Below are positions 50,867 through 60,253 of a DNA stretch of 64,000 nt, one piece after another. Position 1 is the stretch's first letter. Each line of letters starts with the position of its first letter. Origin of the DNA: JAVBWI01 sp036677445 (lineage in GTDB: Bacteria > Bacillota > Clostridia > Christensenellales > CAG-138); NCBI GenBank assembly GCA_036677445.1, contig JAVBWI010000025.1, positions 1 to 64,000 on the forward strand. The letters are read 5' to 3'. The notes under the pieces were generated by a model. The model was not told the DNA's origin, made no database searches, and was given only the letters and a program-made list of their open reading frames with translations. Position numbers and translations under genes: made by a program.

Positions 50867-51047
50867 TGCAAAGTCCTCCTGAGAATGCTCTAATATTCCC
50901 TATCATACGCCCAAAAGCGCCTTTTGTATAGATGGCACACGAAAATGTTACAGCCCTGTGAACAGTGCTGTACGCTGGTGCAATTGCCCCCGTATTTGCT
51001 GTATAATAACGTTGGAAGCTCCATCCATCAACATCAGGAGGTAGAAT

Positions 51048-51887
51048 ATGCAATTCACCAAAGTTCATGGTCTGGGGAACGATTTTGTAATGATCAACGC
51101 GCTGACAGCCCCCGCACGCGATTATAACGCCATCACGCCGACCCTCTGCCACAGGCAGACCGGCGTGGGGGCGGATGGCCTTTTGATCGCGCTGCCCTCC
51201 AAAACCTGCGACATCCGCATGCGGATCATAAACGCCGACGGCAGCGAGGCGGAGATGTGCGGCAACGGTATCCGCGCGTTCGCCAAATATGTCTATGAAC
51301 GGGGATTGATCAACCGTACGAATTTCACCGTCGAGACGCTGGCCGGGGAAATCAAACCCGTGCTGCTGCTCGACGAGGCCGGTAAGGTAAAGGGCGTGCG
51401 CGTGGATATGGGCAAGCCCGGCCTCCAGTGCGAGGAGGTTCCTGTAGAGGGCACGGGCTATTGCCTGAACCGCACGCTGACCGCCGCAGGAAAGACATTC
51501 ACGTACTCTTCCGTACGTACGGGCGTACCCGTCACGACTGTACCCGTGGATGACCCGAAAACATTTGATCTGCGCACCTACGGCCCCGCGATTGAGCACC
51601 ATCCGGTGTTCCCGCAGCGCACCAACGTCAGCTTTTTCCGCATAATCGACCGGAACAACATCGAAATGCGCATTTGGGAACGCGGCGCGGGCCTTACGCT
51701 CGCCTGCGGTACGGGTGCATGCGGCACTGCGGTGCTTTGCGCCATGAACGGGCTGACCGAACGTACGGTGGATATCCATCTTGAGCTGGGCGTACTGCAT
51801 ATTGAGTGGGCGCAGGACGATACCGTTTATATGACAGGCCCCGCCGAGCTTGTATTCGACGCGGATTTCCCGGAGGACCGCCTGTGA
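51048..51887 (+). CDS. dapF: Diaminopimelate epimerase
   Basis: This 279-residue enzyme inverts LL- to meso-diaminopimelate for peptidoglycan and lysine. The two catalytic cysteines are C71 in EMCGNGIRAF and C220 in LACGTGACG, and VHGLGNDFV opens the protein. Length is normal. AGGAGGT precedes the ATG. Its stop shares four bases with the GTG start of the next gene. Confidence 0.96.
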   Translation: MQFTKVHGLGNDFVMINALTAPARDYNAITPTLCHRQTGVGADGLLIALPSKTCDIRMRIINADGSEAEMCGNGIRAFAKYVYERGLINRTNFTVETLAGEIKPVLLLDEAGKVKGVRVDMGKPGLQCEEVPVEGTGYCLNRTLTAAGKTFTYSSVRTGVPVTTVPVDDPKTFDLRTYGPAIEHHPVFPQRTNVSFFRIIDRNNIEMRIWERGAGLTLACGTGACGTAVLCAMNGLTERTVDIHLELGVLHIEWAQDDTVYMTGPAELVFDADFPEDRL

Positions 51888-52618
51888 GGCCGGTATCCGA
51901 TACCGGTCTTTCCCCCGCGCAGTGGACACAGGAGCATACGGCGACGCTAAACGCCCGCCTTCTCCTGCATTCCACGATTGACTCCAAAACGTTTTCCGAG
52001 ACGATCACGCCGACCGCCCTGCCCATGCACGGCGTGCGCATCCCGGTGCTGCAAAAGCTCGCTAAAGAGATCGCACATGGCGACTGGCGCGGATACCTTG
52101 CGCAGGTGGAGATGGACAGCTTCGAGCAGGCGGTCATCCGCGCGCTGCTGCTCGGCCGCATCAAGGTACCGGTTGAAGAACGACTCGCCATGATCGCGGA
52201 GTTTGTGCCGGCCATCGACAACTGGGCGGTATGCGACAGCCTGTGCAGCGGCCTGCGGCACGCCCGCCTGCCGCTGGGGCAGGTGTGGCCGTTTTTAGAG
52301 GCGTATCTCGATTCGGATCTGGAGTTCTATCAGCGCTTCGGCGCGGTAATGCTGCTGTGCCATTTCGTGGAGGACGACTTTATCGACCGGGTGCTCGCGC
52401 GGTACTGCCGCTCCTCCTACCCCGGGTATTATGCGCGCATGGGCGTTGCCTGGGGGTTATCCGTATGCTACATCAAATACCCGGCGCACACGCTCGCCGC
52501 GATGGACGCGGGCACGCTGGATACGGCGACCTACAACCTCGCATTGCGCAAGATGCGCGAATCACTGCGCGTCTCCCCTGCCGATAAAGAGCTGCTCAAA
52601 GCAAAAAAACGGGTGTAA
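51884..52618 (+). CDS. DNA-alkylation-repair protein (AlkD-like HEAT repeats)
   Basis: This 244-residue protein starts at GTG in the dapF stop (GTGA overlap), after GGAGGA. Its helical pattern (HGVRIPVLQKLAKEIAHGDW, then NWAVCDSLCSGLRHAR, then FYQRFGAVMLLCHFV) matches the AlkC/AlkD fold, which flips alkylated bases by HEAT-like repeats and removes 3-methyladenine or 7-methylguanine. The NWAVCD motif is typical of small AlkD relatives. Its coupling with dapF is probably incidental. Confidence 0.88.
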   Translation: MRPVSDTGLSPAQWTQEHTATLNARLLLHSTIDSKTFSETITPTALPMHGVRIPVLQKLAKEIAHGDWRGYLAQVEMDSFEQAVIRALLLGRIKVPVEERLAMIAEFVPAIDNWAVCDSLCSGLRHARLPLGQVWPFLEAYLDSDLEFYQRFGAVMLLCHFVEDDFIDRVLARYCRSSYPGYYARMGVAWGLSVCYIKYPAHTLAAMDAGTLDTATYNLALRKMRESLRVSPADKELLKAKKRV

Positions 52619-52622
52619 CAGC

Positions 52623-53570
52623 ATGGGATGCACTGACGATCGCGCCCCCGCGCTCGTGCTGGGCGGCATCAATATGGATATACTCGGCACGCCGCACGCG
52701 AAGCTTCTGCTGCGCGATTCCAACCCCGGCAGGGTATGCCTGCGCCCCGGCGGCGTGGGCCGTAATATCGCGTGGGGAATGCGAAAGCTGGGGCTCCAGG
52801 TGGAACTGATCACCGCGGTCGGAAACGACGCCTTTGGCGCGGTGCTGCTGGATTCCTGCGCGCGCGACGGCATCGGCACGGCGCATGCGCTGCGCGCCAC
52901 TACCGCAAGCGGCGCATACCTGTGCCTGCACGATGCGGACGGGGATATGCTCTGCGCCATCAACCAAATGGAGGCGGTGGAAACGATATCGCCCGCGCGG
53001 CTTGCGCCGCTGCTGAACGCATTGCGGCGCGCTCCGCTTATCGTGCTGGACGCAAACCTACCCCGTGATACGCTCGCCTATATTGCGGAACAAACGGATG
53101 CGCCGCTGCTGCTTGACCCTGTGAGCGCCGCCAAGGCGCCGCGCGCGCTGCCCATATTACCCCGCCTTGCCGCCATCAAACCCAATCGGCTGGAGGCGGA
53201 AGCGCTCAGCGGTATCGACTGCTCCGCGCCCGGCGGCCTCCGCCGCGCCGCGGACTGGCTTTTAAGCCGCGGCGTCGGGCGTGTATATTTGTCGCTGGGC
53301 GCGGACGGCGTGTATTATGCGGATGCACACAAACACGGACAGTTGCCCGCATGGGTATACAAGGGCGTAGGTGCCTCCACCGACACCACCGGCGCGGGCG
53401 ACGCCATGACCGCCGCGCTCGCATGGGGAACGCTGCAGGCGCTTTGTGTGCGCGACTGCGCGCTGTTGGGGCTGGCGGCGTCCAGCATGCGCATTACGGA
53501 GGGGACGCTGAACCCGGATAAAATACGGACTGTACTGCGTGAAGCGCCGCAAGCCGGGCAGAATCGTTAG
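52623..53570 (+). CDS. psuK: PfkB-family carbohydrate kinase, probably pseudouridine kinase
   Basis: This 315-residue kinase shows LGGINMDI at the N-terminus, GRNIAWGMRKLG near 50, GAYLCLHDADGDM near 100 and the PfkB end signature DTTGAGDAMTAALAW (catalytic D near 265). Its direct neighbour downstream is pseudouridine-5'-phosphate glycosidase, so phosphorylation of pseudouridine is the likely reaction. The ribosome site is weak. Confidence 0.88.
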   Translation: MGCTDDRAPALVLGGINMDILGTPHAKLLLRDSNPGRVCLRPGGVGRNIAWGMRKLGLQVELITAVGNDAFGAVLLDSCARDGIGTAHALRATTASGAYLCLHDADGDMLCAINQMEAVETISPARLAPLLNALRRAPLIVLDANLPRDTLAYIAEQTDAPLLLDPVSAAKAPRALPILPRLAAIKPNRLEAEALSGIDCSAPGGLRRAADWLLSRGVGRVYLSLGADGVYYADAHKHGQLPAWVYKGVGASTDTTGAGDAMTAALAWGTLQALCVRDCALLGLAASSMRITEGTLNPDKIRTVLREAPQAGQNR

Positions 53571-53592
53571 CAACTGAATGGAGGACATACGA

Positions 53593-54531
53593 ATGACCCA
53601 CGGGTACGAGAAAAATCCGCCGCTTTCCTTTAGCCCGGCGGTGCAGCAGGCTTTGGCGCAAGGCCGCCCCGTGATCGCGCTGGAAAGCACGATCATTTCC
53701 CACGGCATGCCGTATCCGCAAAATGTGGAGACAGCGCTGGAGTGCCAGCGCATCGCCCGTGCGGCCGGCGTGGAACCCGCCGCCATCGCGGTATTGGGCG
53801 GCAGGCTGTGCGCGGGGCTGACCGACGAGCAGATCGATTACCTTGGCCGCACCGGTACGGAAATCGCAAAGGCGAGCCGCAGGGACCTGCCCGTACTCGT
53901 TTCACAGCGGCGTGACGGCGCGACCACCGTGGCCAGCACCATGATCATCGCGGCCATGGCGGGTATTCGCGTATTTGCCACAGGCGGCATCGGCGGCGTG
54001 CACCGGGGCGCGGAAACCACGATGGATATTTCCGCCGATCTGGAAGAGCTGGCCCAGACGCCCGTCGCCGTGGTATGTGCGGGCGCAAAAAGCATACTCG
54101 ATCTTGGCCTGACGCTGGAATATCTGGAAACCAAGGGTGTGCCGGTGATCGGCTACCAAACTTCCGAACTGCCCGCGTTCTTTACCCGCACGAGCGGTTT
54201 TCAGGTGGATTACCGCATGGATACGCCGGAGGAGATCGCCGCCGCCATTCGCGCCCAGCGACAAATGGGCTTCCCCGGCGGCATGCTCATTGCGAACCCC
54301 ATACCGGAGGAATTCTCCATGGATCCTGCCGTGATACAGTCCGCCATCGACCGGGCGCTCTCCGAAGCGGCCGCGCAGGGCATCCGTGGCAAGGAGACCA
54401 CGCCATACCTGCTTGCGCGCGTCAAGGCGCTCACAGGCGGCGAGAGCCTCGCCTCCAACATTCAGCTGGTATACGGCAACGTAAAGCTTGCCGCCGAAAT
54501 CGCGCGGCGCCTTTGCTGGCTCCATCGCTAG
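53593..54531 (+). CDS. psuG: Pseudouridine-5'-phosphate glycosidase
   Basis: This 312-residue enzyme cleaves pseudouridine 5'-phosphate to uracil and ribose 5-phosphate. Family motifs are ALESTIISHGMPYPQN near residue 29, ATGGIGGVHRGAETTMDIS near 130, VCAGAKSILD (lysine for Schiff base), GYQTSELPAF and GGMLIANPIP near the C-terminus. I start at 53593, because an ATG five codons earlier forms part of the GGAGG site. It follows the PfkB kinase by 22 bases, completing the two-step pseudouridine breakdown path. Confidence 0.94.
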   Translation: MTHGYEKNPPLSFSPAVQQALAQGRPVIALESTIISHGMPYPQNVETALECQRIARAAGVEPAAIAVLGGRLCAGLTDEQIDYLGRTGTEIAKASRRDLPVLVSQRRDGATTVASTMIIAAMAGIRVFATGGIGGVHRGAETTMDISADLEELAQTPVAVVCAGAKSILDLGLTLEYLETKGVPVIGYQTSELPAFFTRTSGFQVDYRMDTPEEIAAAIRAQRQMGFPGGMLIANPIPEEFSMDPAVIQSAIDRALSEAAAQGIRGKETTPYLLARVKALTGGESLASNIQLVYGNVKLAAEIARRLCWLHR

Positions 54532-54578
54532 GGCTGCGGAATATACTCTTCACACAGCCCGCGGATGGATATTTCCGC

Positions 54579-54607
54579 TTGACATACGGCGGCAGATTGG
54601 CTATAAT
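54579..54607 (+). promoter_or_regulatory. Consensus promoter of tRNA-Arg
   Basis: TTGACA (54579-54584) and TATAAT (54602-54607) with a 17-base spacer lie 29 bases before the tRNA. Confidence 0.85.
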
Positions 54608-54636
54608 GAGTGTCGCGGCTTTGGTAAGCGGCACGT

Positions 54637-54713
54637 GCGCCCTTGGCTCAGCTGGATAGAGCGTTTGGCTACGGACCAGAAGGTCGGGGGTTCGAATCCC
54701 TCAGGGCGCGCCA
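54637..54713 (+). tRNA. tRNA-Arg (anticodon ACG)
   Basis: The acceptor stem GCGCCCT pairs with AGGGCGC, followed by discriminator G and encoded CCA. The anticodon loop CTACGGA gives ACG, which is modified to ICG to read CGU/CGC/CGA. Length is 77 bases. A recombinase remnant begins about 220 bases downstream. Confidence 0.97.
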
Positions 54714-54717
54714 AAAT

Positions 54718-54764
54718 AGACAAACCTGTTTTTTAACGGTAGTTAAAGATGGGTTTGTCTTTTT
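54718..54764 (+). terminator. Terminator after tRNA-Arg
   Basis: AGACAAACC (54718-54726) pairs with GGTTTGTCT (54752-54760), followed by TTTTC. Confidence 0.8.
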
Positions 54765-54931
54765 CATGCCCGAAAAACGACTTTTTTGCATAAGAAACAG
54801 CCATTGAGATTGTCGAAAGATACACATTTGGTGTTCTGGGTCCATTCTAAAGTTGGTTATTCCCATGTTTAAGAAATCAGGCAATTGCATTTAAAACCTA
54901 AATATACGGATGTTTAAAATGAGGAAGCATT

Positions 54932-55850
54932 ATGAGAGAGATTTTATCGCCGTCTTTCAGCCGCCTGTGCTACGGCTATAGCAAGGACTCGAATCAGAAT
55001 ATATTCGTTGATGAACAACAGGCCGGTACAGTCAAATTTATTTTTCAGGAGTATCTAAAGGGCGCTACCACTGGCAAAGCTATCGGAAGAATTGCAGTCA
55101 CGCAATATCCCTTCTCCGTCCGGGAAAGAGCGCTGGTCCCGTGCTGCCATCGACAAGCTTATCTCCAATACCAAATACGTTCCATACATCTTTCGCCCGA
55201 GCAGTTCCTGCAAGTGCAGGATGAGAAGGCAAGGCGCTCAAATCAAGCGCTCAGCGAAGACGGATTTCAGAGAAAGGCCACCCGGTACCATTCACAGAAT
55301 GTACTGAGCGGCCTTTTGTTTGCGCGGAATGTGGCTCCAGCTATCGAAGAATCACCCACGGCTCGGGTGAGGTTGTATGGCGTTGCGCAACTCTTGTTGA
55401 AGGCTGGGCCTCCCGTCGCATACCGCGTGAAGGCATACGACAGTGACGGGTTGGAATCGGAATATACAACCTGACAGCGACCTTATCCGAAAAGTGCGGC
55501 GATACCGTCAACCCCCTGGTCATAGAAAACAGAATCCGCGAGCTAGAAGGTGTTACGATGGAGCTGGTGACCATCGCGCAGAAAACCGGCAGCTCCGAAA
55601 GCTACGAGAGCAAATTCACGATGCTTAAGGATGAAATCGGCGCCCTCCGCCAGATACCGGAGCAATGCCGGGCCAAGCAAAATGGTCCGGATGAGCTGAC
55701 CCGGCAGACCGACGACATCTGCAGGGCGCTCCAGAACGCTCCCTTTGAATCAACGGTATACAACGATAGCGTCGTACGGCAGCTTATCGACACCATCAAG
55801 GTGGTCAACAAGGATAAGCTGCTCATTGCTTTTAAAGGTCATTCGGTAGT
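54932..55850 (+). pseudogene. Degraded large serine recombinase
   Basis: The coding sense is broken into several frames. One frame carries YGYSKDSNQNIFVDEQQAG, the middle of the Recombinase domain. Another has WSRAAIDKLISNTKYV. The first returns with EQFLQVQDEKA and RYHSQNVLSGLLF. A third frame has the zinc-ribbon CAECGSSYRRITHGSGEVVW. A fourth has NPLVIENRIRELEG and the C-terminal coiled coil to about DTIKVVNKDKLLIAFKG. The N-terminal resolvase domain with its catalytic serine is missing. Its tail reads into the antisense of the histidine kinase gene. It is a relic of an element that once lay beside tRNA-Arg. Confidence 0.85.
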
Positions 55851-57146
55851 AATATTGCGAAACGTCAACTCAAAAGAAGCCCCGCCGCCAGGAGTATCCT
55901 TGACGCTTAGTGCCGCATGATGCTGTTCCGCTATTTCTTTTGCCATAGATAACCCCAGACCGAAATGCGTTTTATCGCTTCGGCTTTTATCACTTCTATA
56001 AAATCGATCAAATATCTTGCCTTTTTCCTCCTCTGAAATGCCTTTACCATGGTCTTCCACAAGAATGCTTGCAGATGCCTTGCCTTTTTGTGCCACGATT
56101 CTGATAGGCGTGCCCGGCGCAGAATATTCCAGCGCGTTGTTAAGCAAAATGGAAAACAGCTGCCTCAGCCGTTCGTTATCGGCCTGTACCGTGGGCAAAG
56201 CGTCATCCGGCAAATCCAGCCGAAAGGGGCGGCCCTTTTCTTTCATGAGGGCATCATACTGCTCGTACAATTCAACGCAGAACGTATCTAATTGCACCGG
56301 CGCGAATGTCAGCCGCCATACATTGGCGTCGCTTCCCGCAAGCAGCAGCAGATCGTCGTTGAGCCGCGTCATCCTGTCGGCTTCGCTTTCTGCGGTCTGC
56401 AAAAAGCTCCGCGCTTTTTCGGTTCGAATCCCTTCTTCGAGGGCGGCTGTAATGCTTGCCCTTATCACCGAAAGAGGCGTGCGCAATTCATGGCTGGCGG
56501 CAGCAATGAACTCATTTTGCCGGGCCAGCGACTGCTTTGTCGGAGTAAGCGCCATGCCGGAAAGGTATCGGCTGATCAACCCCAATAATACCGACCCCGC
56601 AAACCATAATAGAACATACTGCGCCGCCATCGTTTTTTTCTGCTCCAGCACCGCCGTTGTATCCCGCAGTATAATAAGCAATATACCCTTGCCGCTGTTT
56701 TTTTTCATTTGCTGAACAATCAACGCCGCAGAACCCTCATATCTTTCCGCGTGCGATCCGTCAACCGCAAAATGAAAGCTTTGCCTGCGAGCGTATGAGG
56801 ATAGATCCATATTTGTTTCAACTGTTTGGCGTGCTTTCTCAATTAATATGCTGCGATCCGTCTGGGGCCGCCATGCGCCCTTAAAATGAAGCGGAACTCC
56901 ATTGTCTTCAATATAAATGATGCTCAAAGATGAGGCTTCCTGTTCCGCCAGCCACGTATCCGATATTTCATCATTGTTTGTTAATTTATCTACCAGTGCT
57001 GAAAAGGAAGAATAGGAGTAAGCGTCTACGCCTGCCTGATACTGACTGCAGGCTAGATAATACGTTACACACATCGCGCAGGCTAATACGAGGGATGTGA
57101 GTATTGTAAATATCCACGTGAGCCGCCAGTGCAACTTCTTAACCAT
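55839..57146 (-). CDS. Sensor histidine kinase
   Basis: This 435-residue kinase has a membrane segment at about residues 11-31, an extracytoplasmic sensor at about 35-150, a membrane segment at about 176-196, then directly a HisKA domain with H219 in SHELRTPLSV (no clear HAMP), and a HATPase domain with NNALEY, EDHGKGI and GLGLSMAK. It overlaps the response regulator gene by eight bases. The position just upstream of the divergent lipoprotein and transporter cluster suggests it controls that cluster. Confidence 0.93.
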   Translation of the reverse strand: MVKKLHWRLTWIFTILTSLVLACAMCVTYYLACSQYQAGVDAYSYSSFSALVDKLTNNDEISDTWLAEQEASSLSIIYIEDNGVPLHFKGAWRPQTDRSILIEKARQTVETNMDLSSYARRQSFHFAVDGSHAERYEGSAALIVQQMKKNSGKGILLIILRDTTAVLEQKKTMAAQYVLLWFAGSVLLGLISRYLSGMALTPTKQSLARQNEFIAAASHELRTPLSVIRASITAALEEGIRTEKARSFLQTAESEADRMTRLNDDLLLLAGSDANVWRLTFAPVQLDTFCVELYEQYDALMKEKGRPFRLDLPDDALPTVQADNERLRQLFSILLNNALEYSAPGTPIRIVAQKGKASASILVEDHGKGISEEEKGKIFDRFYRSDKSRSDKTHFGLGLSMAKEIAEQHHAALSVKDTPGGGASFELTFRNITTE

Positions 57147-57819
57147 TGCGCTCCTCAAGACGGTAACCAACGCCGCGTACCGTGGAAATGACCGCATTGC
57201 TGCCAACCGTGGACAGTCGTCGGCGAACGAAATAAATATAGGTATCCAAGTTCGTTTCCTCTATTTCTGTCATCGCACCCCAAACACGGCCCAGCAACAT
57301 ATTCCTTGAAAGTGTTCTTCCCGCGCCGGAACAAAGTGCCTCCAGCAATCCGCATTCCCGTTTGGAAAGCGTCACTTCCGTTTTGGGGCCTGAAAGCGTC
57401 ATCTGTTCGGTATTGAGCACAATATCGCCAAAGCTAAGCGACGCCTGCTCCTGCGGTACGGCGGGGCGGCGCAGCAGCGCCTTTACCCTCGCGATCAGTT
57501 CCCGTGTATCAAAGGGTTTTGTTAAGTAATCATCCGCTCCCGCTTCCAGCCCATCCACGCGATCATCTATACGCCCAAGCGCCGTCAGCATCAAAACCGG
57601 CGCCGTTATTCCTTTAGCGCGCGCATTCCTCAACAGGGTCAGGCCATCCATGCAGGGCAACATGCGGTCCAGTATGCATGCGCCGTAATACCCTTCCAGA
57701 AGCAGCGCAAGCCCTTCCTCTCCGTCATTGCAAACGTCAAGCGTCAGGCCGGCGTTTTCCAGTACGGAACATAGCGCCTTGCATAGATCTTTATCATCTT
57801 CAACCAACAAAACTCTCAT
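57139..57819 (-). CDS. OmpR-family response regulator
   Basis: This 226-residue regulator has the receiver acidic pair E7/D8/D9, the phospho-acceptor D51 in LDRMLPCMDG, the TKPFDTRE lysine near 101 and a winged-helix C-terminus ending in VISTVRGVGYRLEE. It is divergent from the solute-binding lipoprotein gene across a 163-base gap, which probably contains promoters for both. It is translationally coupled with the kinase. Confidence 0.94.
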   Translation of the reverse strand: MRVLLVEDDKDLCKALCSVLENAGLTLDVCNDGEEGLALLLEGYYGACILDRMLPCMDGLTLLRNARAKGITAPVLMLTALGRIDDRVDGLEAGADDYLTKPFDTRELIARVKALLRRPAVPQEQASLSFGDIVLNTEQMTLSGPKTEVTLSKRECGLLEALCSGAGRTLSRNMLLGRVWGAMTEIEETNLDTYIYFVRRRLSTVGSNAVISTVRGVGYRLEERNG

Positions 57820-57982
57820 GAGCGTTCCTTATATGCGTAAAACCCAGCCAATTTATACTGTATTCGCAATTATTATACAACTTTTACATCGAAAGAACCT
57901 TTAATGCGCCATTTTCGCTTCAAGGAATTTTTGAGATTGGTCTGATATGCTGGAATTGTAAGTCAAGGACGGAGGGAAATAT

Positions 57983-60253
57983 ATGAAACGATTGTTATCA
58001 GCTTTTTTATGTTTGGTTCTACTATTCTCACTTACAGCGTGTGCCGCAACCGGAAACCCGCAGGACTCGCAGCCTTCGGTTTATATTAATGCAAATACAA
58101 AAGCAATGGGCAGATGGGTTGAGAGCGAGACAATTCTTGGCGAAAATCTGCGTTTTTCATCTGCACCCGTTTGCCTCGACGACGGCACACTGTGGCTGTT
58201 TGCTTTGGACGCCCCGGATGAGAATGCACAACAGATGCAGCTCAATTTGAAAACGCATAAATTCGTATCAAAAAATAATGGCGGGACGTGGGAAGAAGAA
58301 GCACTCAACTGGAACACAGTTACAAAGGGCATCATCACGCAGGTAACCGTGGCCACGGATGGAACTGCCTTCTTTCAATCGATTGGAGAAGACGCTATTA
58401 CCTCATGGATGCAGAAGCCCGGAGAAGATTTAAAACTGATTGACTTGTCGGGCATGAACATTACTTATTTCCTTTTGCTGGATAGCTCCACCCTGTTTTT
58501 AATAGAAAACGTCCCGCAAGAAGGAACCCCGGCTCCAGACAGGCGCTGCTGCCTTTATGATCTTTCATCGGGGCAGGTGACGACTACGCCAGATAACCTT
58601 TCCGATCTCATATATGACTCATTATATAATGCGGCCATCGGAAAAGACAAAGCAGGAAACCCTCTTCTCTATTTCATGGGTTATACCGATGGCGGGCGGG
58701 TCTTAACAACATTGGATAAAAACGGGTCGATCACTGCGGTTTTCAACTCCGTTCCAAACGCCGGCGATAGCAATGGCGCCGCAGCGGATGCCAATGGAAA
58801 TTACTATTATGAAAGCCCGAACGGCATATTCCGGATTGCCCGGGGTGGCAGCATTTCGGAGAAAATTCTGGACAGTACCGGTTTTACCATCAGCATGTCC
58901 AGTTACTACTGCAACGGTTTGTGCCAGACGCGAAACGGAGATTTTATTGTTACACTCTTCTCGGATTCTTTTCAAACAAAACTGCTGCGCTATCATTGGG
59001 ATGAATCGCTGCCGGCTGCTTCCGGCGACGCGCTTACCATATGGAGCTTCCAGGATAACGCCACAGTACGTTCTGCCATCGTCGAATTCAGAAAGAAACA
59101 TCCCGAATCAGACATAAATTATATCATTGCTACTGCGGACAGTGCGCTGAGCTTAGATAATATACTGCAGGCTTTGAACGCGGAAATGCTAACCGGCGGC
59201 GGCCCGGATGTGCTCATACTCGATAACATCGATTATCAATCCTATGCCAAACAAGGTTTGTTGGCGGATTTATCGCAGGCTATCGATATGAGTAAGCTGC
59301 AGCAGAATATCGTCGCACCGTTTATTACAAATGGTGTTGCATATGTACTCCCCGCTCGTTTTAGCGTACCTGTTCTATACGGCGAAACCGGCACGGTCGA
59401 ATCACTTACTACGCTCGATGCGTTAAAAAGCGCCATACTCGCCTGCAAACCAAGGCCGGATGTCAATTATAATGACGATTCATACTATTCTGACTTAACC
59501 AAAGAAGAGCAGTATGGGCTGGGTTTTATAAGCATTGCACAATTGCTACACTTTACTCTGCAATCCAGCGCGTCTGCATTGATAAAAGACAATCAGCTGG
59601 ATACCGGCGCTGTTCGCGAAGTACTCAGTTTCGTGCAGGAGATAGGAACCTATTACGGAATGAAAGATTACCGGCCGGATCAGCCGAGCAATCAGGTCAC
59701 CATGGGCGGCAGAGCTGGCGATGTCGTCTCCACCGGAGATGGTGGTTATGAATACTTTGTTACAATGCACGCCCGGTATGGCTGGGATGTCATGCAAACG
59801 CCCTCCCTGCTGAGTTATATCGGTACTGTCAACACCGAAGGCAACGCAATAGGCAATAATGCCGTCGTTCAGCCGGGGCTGAGTGAAAACACCTATTTGC
59901 CATTAACGCTTGCCGGCGTCAATTCCAGCAGCGATAAGAAGGACGACGCGTTTACCTTCATGCAGGTTCTGTTCGGCGAGGACGTTCAAACAGCTTACCA
60001 GCAGGATGGAAGCCCCGTGCTGCAAAGTGCGCTTGAACACAGTGAGCAAAGCAGTCAATCAGAAGCAAAACACTTCAAAGGAGATATTAAGGCTTTGTAT
60101 GCAAGCCTGAAAACGCCCGTACTCGTCAGTCCAATTGTGGAAGAGAAAATGCTTGCGCATGCAACCGCACTCATCAACGGATCGGAAACGCTGGACGCCG
60201 CGGTAACAGGAGTTCAAAATGACCTCTCTCTCTATTTGGCTGAAAAAGAATAA
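57983..60253 (+). CDS. Large lipoprotein: propeller-like N-terminus fused to an ABC solute-binding domain
   Basis: This 756-residue lipoprotein has a signal peptide with LTAC lipobox (C20). Residues about 30-345 look like a beta-propeller-like sensor region of repeated short strands with DGT and GN turns (LDDGTLWLF, VTVATDGTAFF, AADANGNYYYESPNG). Residues about 350-756 are an extracellular solute-binding (SBP_bac_1-type) domain: LTIWSFQDNATVRSAIVEFRKKHPE, then LNAEMLTGGGPDVLILDN, ALKSAILACKPR and DDAFTFMQVLFGED. Such fusions are unlike normal sugar-binding proteins, which are about 430 residues. Two permease genes follow, the first overlapping it by 35 bases. Codon use is less GC-rich than in most other genes of the window. 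Confidence 0.85.
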   Translation: MKRLLSAFLCLVLLFSLTACAATGNPQDSQPSVYINANTKAMGRWVESETILGENLRFSSAPVCLDDGTLWLFALDAPDENAQQMQLNLKTHKFVSKNNGGTWEEEALNWNTVTKGIITQVTVATDGTAFFQSIGEDAITSWMQKPGEDLKLIDLSGMNITYFLLLDSSTLFLIENVPQEGTPAPDRRCCLYDLSSGQVTTTPDNLSDLIYDSLYNAAIGKDKAGNPLLYFMGYTDGGRVLTTLDKNGSITAVFNSVPNAGDSNGAAADANGNYYYESPNGIFRIARGGSISEKILDSTGFTISMSSYYCNGLCQTRNGDFIVTLFSDSFQTKLLRYHWDESLPAASGDALTIWSFQDNATVRSAIVEFRKKHPESDINYIIATADSALSLDNILQALNAEMLTGGGPDVLILDNIDYQSYAKQGLLADLSQAIDMSKLQQNIVAPFITNGVAYVLPARFSVPVLYGETGTVESLTTLDALKSAILACKPRPDVNYNDDSYYSDLTKEEQYGLGFISIAQLLHFTLQSSASALIKDNQLDTGAVREVLSFVQEIGTYYGMKDYRPDQPSNQVTMGGRAGDVVSTGDGGYEYFVTMHARYGWDVMQTPSLLSYIGTVNTEGNAIGNNAVVQPGLSENTYLPLTLAGVNSSSDKKDDAFTFMQVLFGEDVQTAYQQDGSPVLQSALEHSEQSSQSEAKHFKGDIKALYASLKTPVLVSPIVEEKMLAHATALINGSETLDAAVTGVQNDLSLYLAEKE

